32,337 nt of DNA, taken from the NCBI RefSeq assembly GCF_907177275.1, contig NZ_CAJSLV010000102.1, forward strand, positions 1 to 32,337. The letters run 5' to 3'. A program made the position numbers and the translations under genes. The notes below the pieces were generated by a model. The model did not search any database and had not been told where the DNA came from. It saw only the letters and a program-made list of their open reading frames with translations. Shown one piece after another: positions 32,025 through 32,337 of the stretch (position 1 is the first letter of the stretch; every line of letters begins with the position of its first letter). This DNA comes from Actinacidiphila cocklensis (lineage in GTDB: Bacteria; Actinomycetota; Actinomycetes; Streptomycetales; Streptomycetaceae).

Positions 32025-32337
32025 TCGGCTGAGCCGGGTTGTTTTGGTTTGCAAGTATGTCGTCTCAGTTGGGATGGTGCGGATCATGCCATGTATGAGT
32101 CTCTGAGCTGCGAGGACTCAAACATTGAGATTGAGTGCCGACCTGCGGCGATGCGGGCTGTCTTGGGGTAGGTATGACGTCTGACCTGCGAGGAGTCTAA
32201 TTGTGAGATCTTGGACTCAATCTCGTTGAGGTGGCGCTTAGCCTCGATCTTTCGTGACGGTCTGTCGACGGAGTTGGTGGACCGTTTCGCGTTCTGGGTC
32301 TGATGGTCGGCAGGCCGGTGGCCCGGCTGCGCGTCGG
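32025..32337. other. AT-richer right edge, possible start of another element
   Basis: No intact gene. After the stop at 32024 there are two imperfect direct repeats (see repeat entry) and short palindromes. A frame from TTG 32211 to TGA 32303 (L-D-S-I-S-L-R-W-R-L, then F-R-D-G-L-S-T-E-L-V-D-R) weakly recalls the N-terminus of IS4-type transposases, which would make this the left end of a decayed element. The remaining 34 nt run to the window edge. Confidence 0.25.
32108..32209 (+). repeat. Imperfect 24-nt direct repeat pair
   Basis: Positions 32108-32131 and 32186-32209 agree at 19 of 24 bases (both begin CTGCGAGGA and end TGAGAT), with a 78-nt period. Each copy overlaps a small inverted repeat: ACTCAA with TTGAGT in the first, GAGAT with ATCTC just after the second. 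Possibly protein-binding iterons or an IS end. Confidence 0.45.

Overview
The window is high-GC DNA with strong G/C third-position bias, frequent GTG starts and protein families typical of Streptomyces or a close relative: LamG and YD/RHS surface proteins, a DUF1023 hydrolase, an SMPI-like I36 inhibitor and IS3/IS5 elements. It reads as an accessory region. Two large modular toxins and a small WXG-like/hydrolase/lipoprotein operon are separated by decaying genes and insertion elements. No core-metabolism gene, rRNA, tRNA or CRISPR array was seen.

Left part (1-12.9 kb). After an ISL3 transposase remnant comes a minus-strand locus read right to left: a secreted protein with three LamG-like domains (12828-8371), a strong hairpin (8357-8322), a 2340-residue YD/RHS protein with an autocleaving HINT domain and a short C-terminal tip carrying a PD-(D/E)xK-like motif (8219-1197), and a small gene 19 nt further on (1177-761) that is probably the immunity protein. 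The tip and the immunity gene are visibly more AT-rich than the RHS body, as expected for an exchanged toxin-immunity module.

Middle (13-23.5 kb). Much of this is decayed or hypothetical: a frameshifted lamin-tail-domain secreted protein, an intact DUF402 protein, a small orphan gene abutting a UvrD-like helicase fragment, a truncated HNH-type secreted protein, and a MobF relaxase fragment. Intact between them are a three-gene plus-strand operon (WXG-like protein, DUF1023 alpha/beta hydrolase, lipoprotein; 18407-20922) preceded by a GATC-containing inverted repeat, a secreted HNH-like protein (22025-21501) and an I36-type peptidase inhibitor (22822-22373).

Right part (23.5-32.3 kb). A second toxin locus on the minus strand encodes a 1339-residue protein whose N-terminus resembles the AGNAAV-type motif of proteins linked to extracellular contractile injection systems. 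It has a long helical/hydrophobic middle and a compositionally distinct tip of about 490 residues with no recognised family; a leucine-rich-repeat protein, its candidate immunity partner, follows 15 nt later. Upstream lie a doubly frameshifted IS5-type transposase, the 3' end of a group II intron (maturase C-terminus plus a recognisable domain V), an apparently complete IS3-family element that seems to have cut the intron, and a small membrane-anchored hypothetical protein.

Several breaks fall in or next to G/C runs (about 14152, 28930 and 29850). They may be genuine decay or homopolymer sequencing errors, and only reads could decide.
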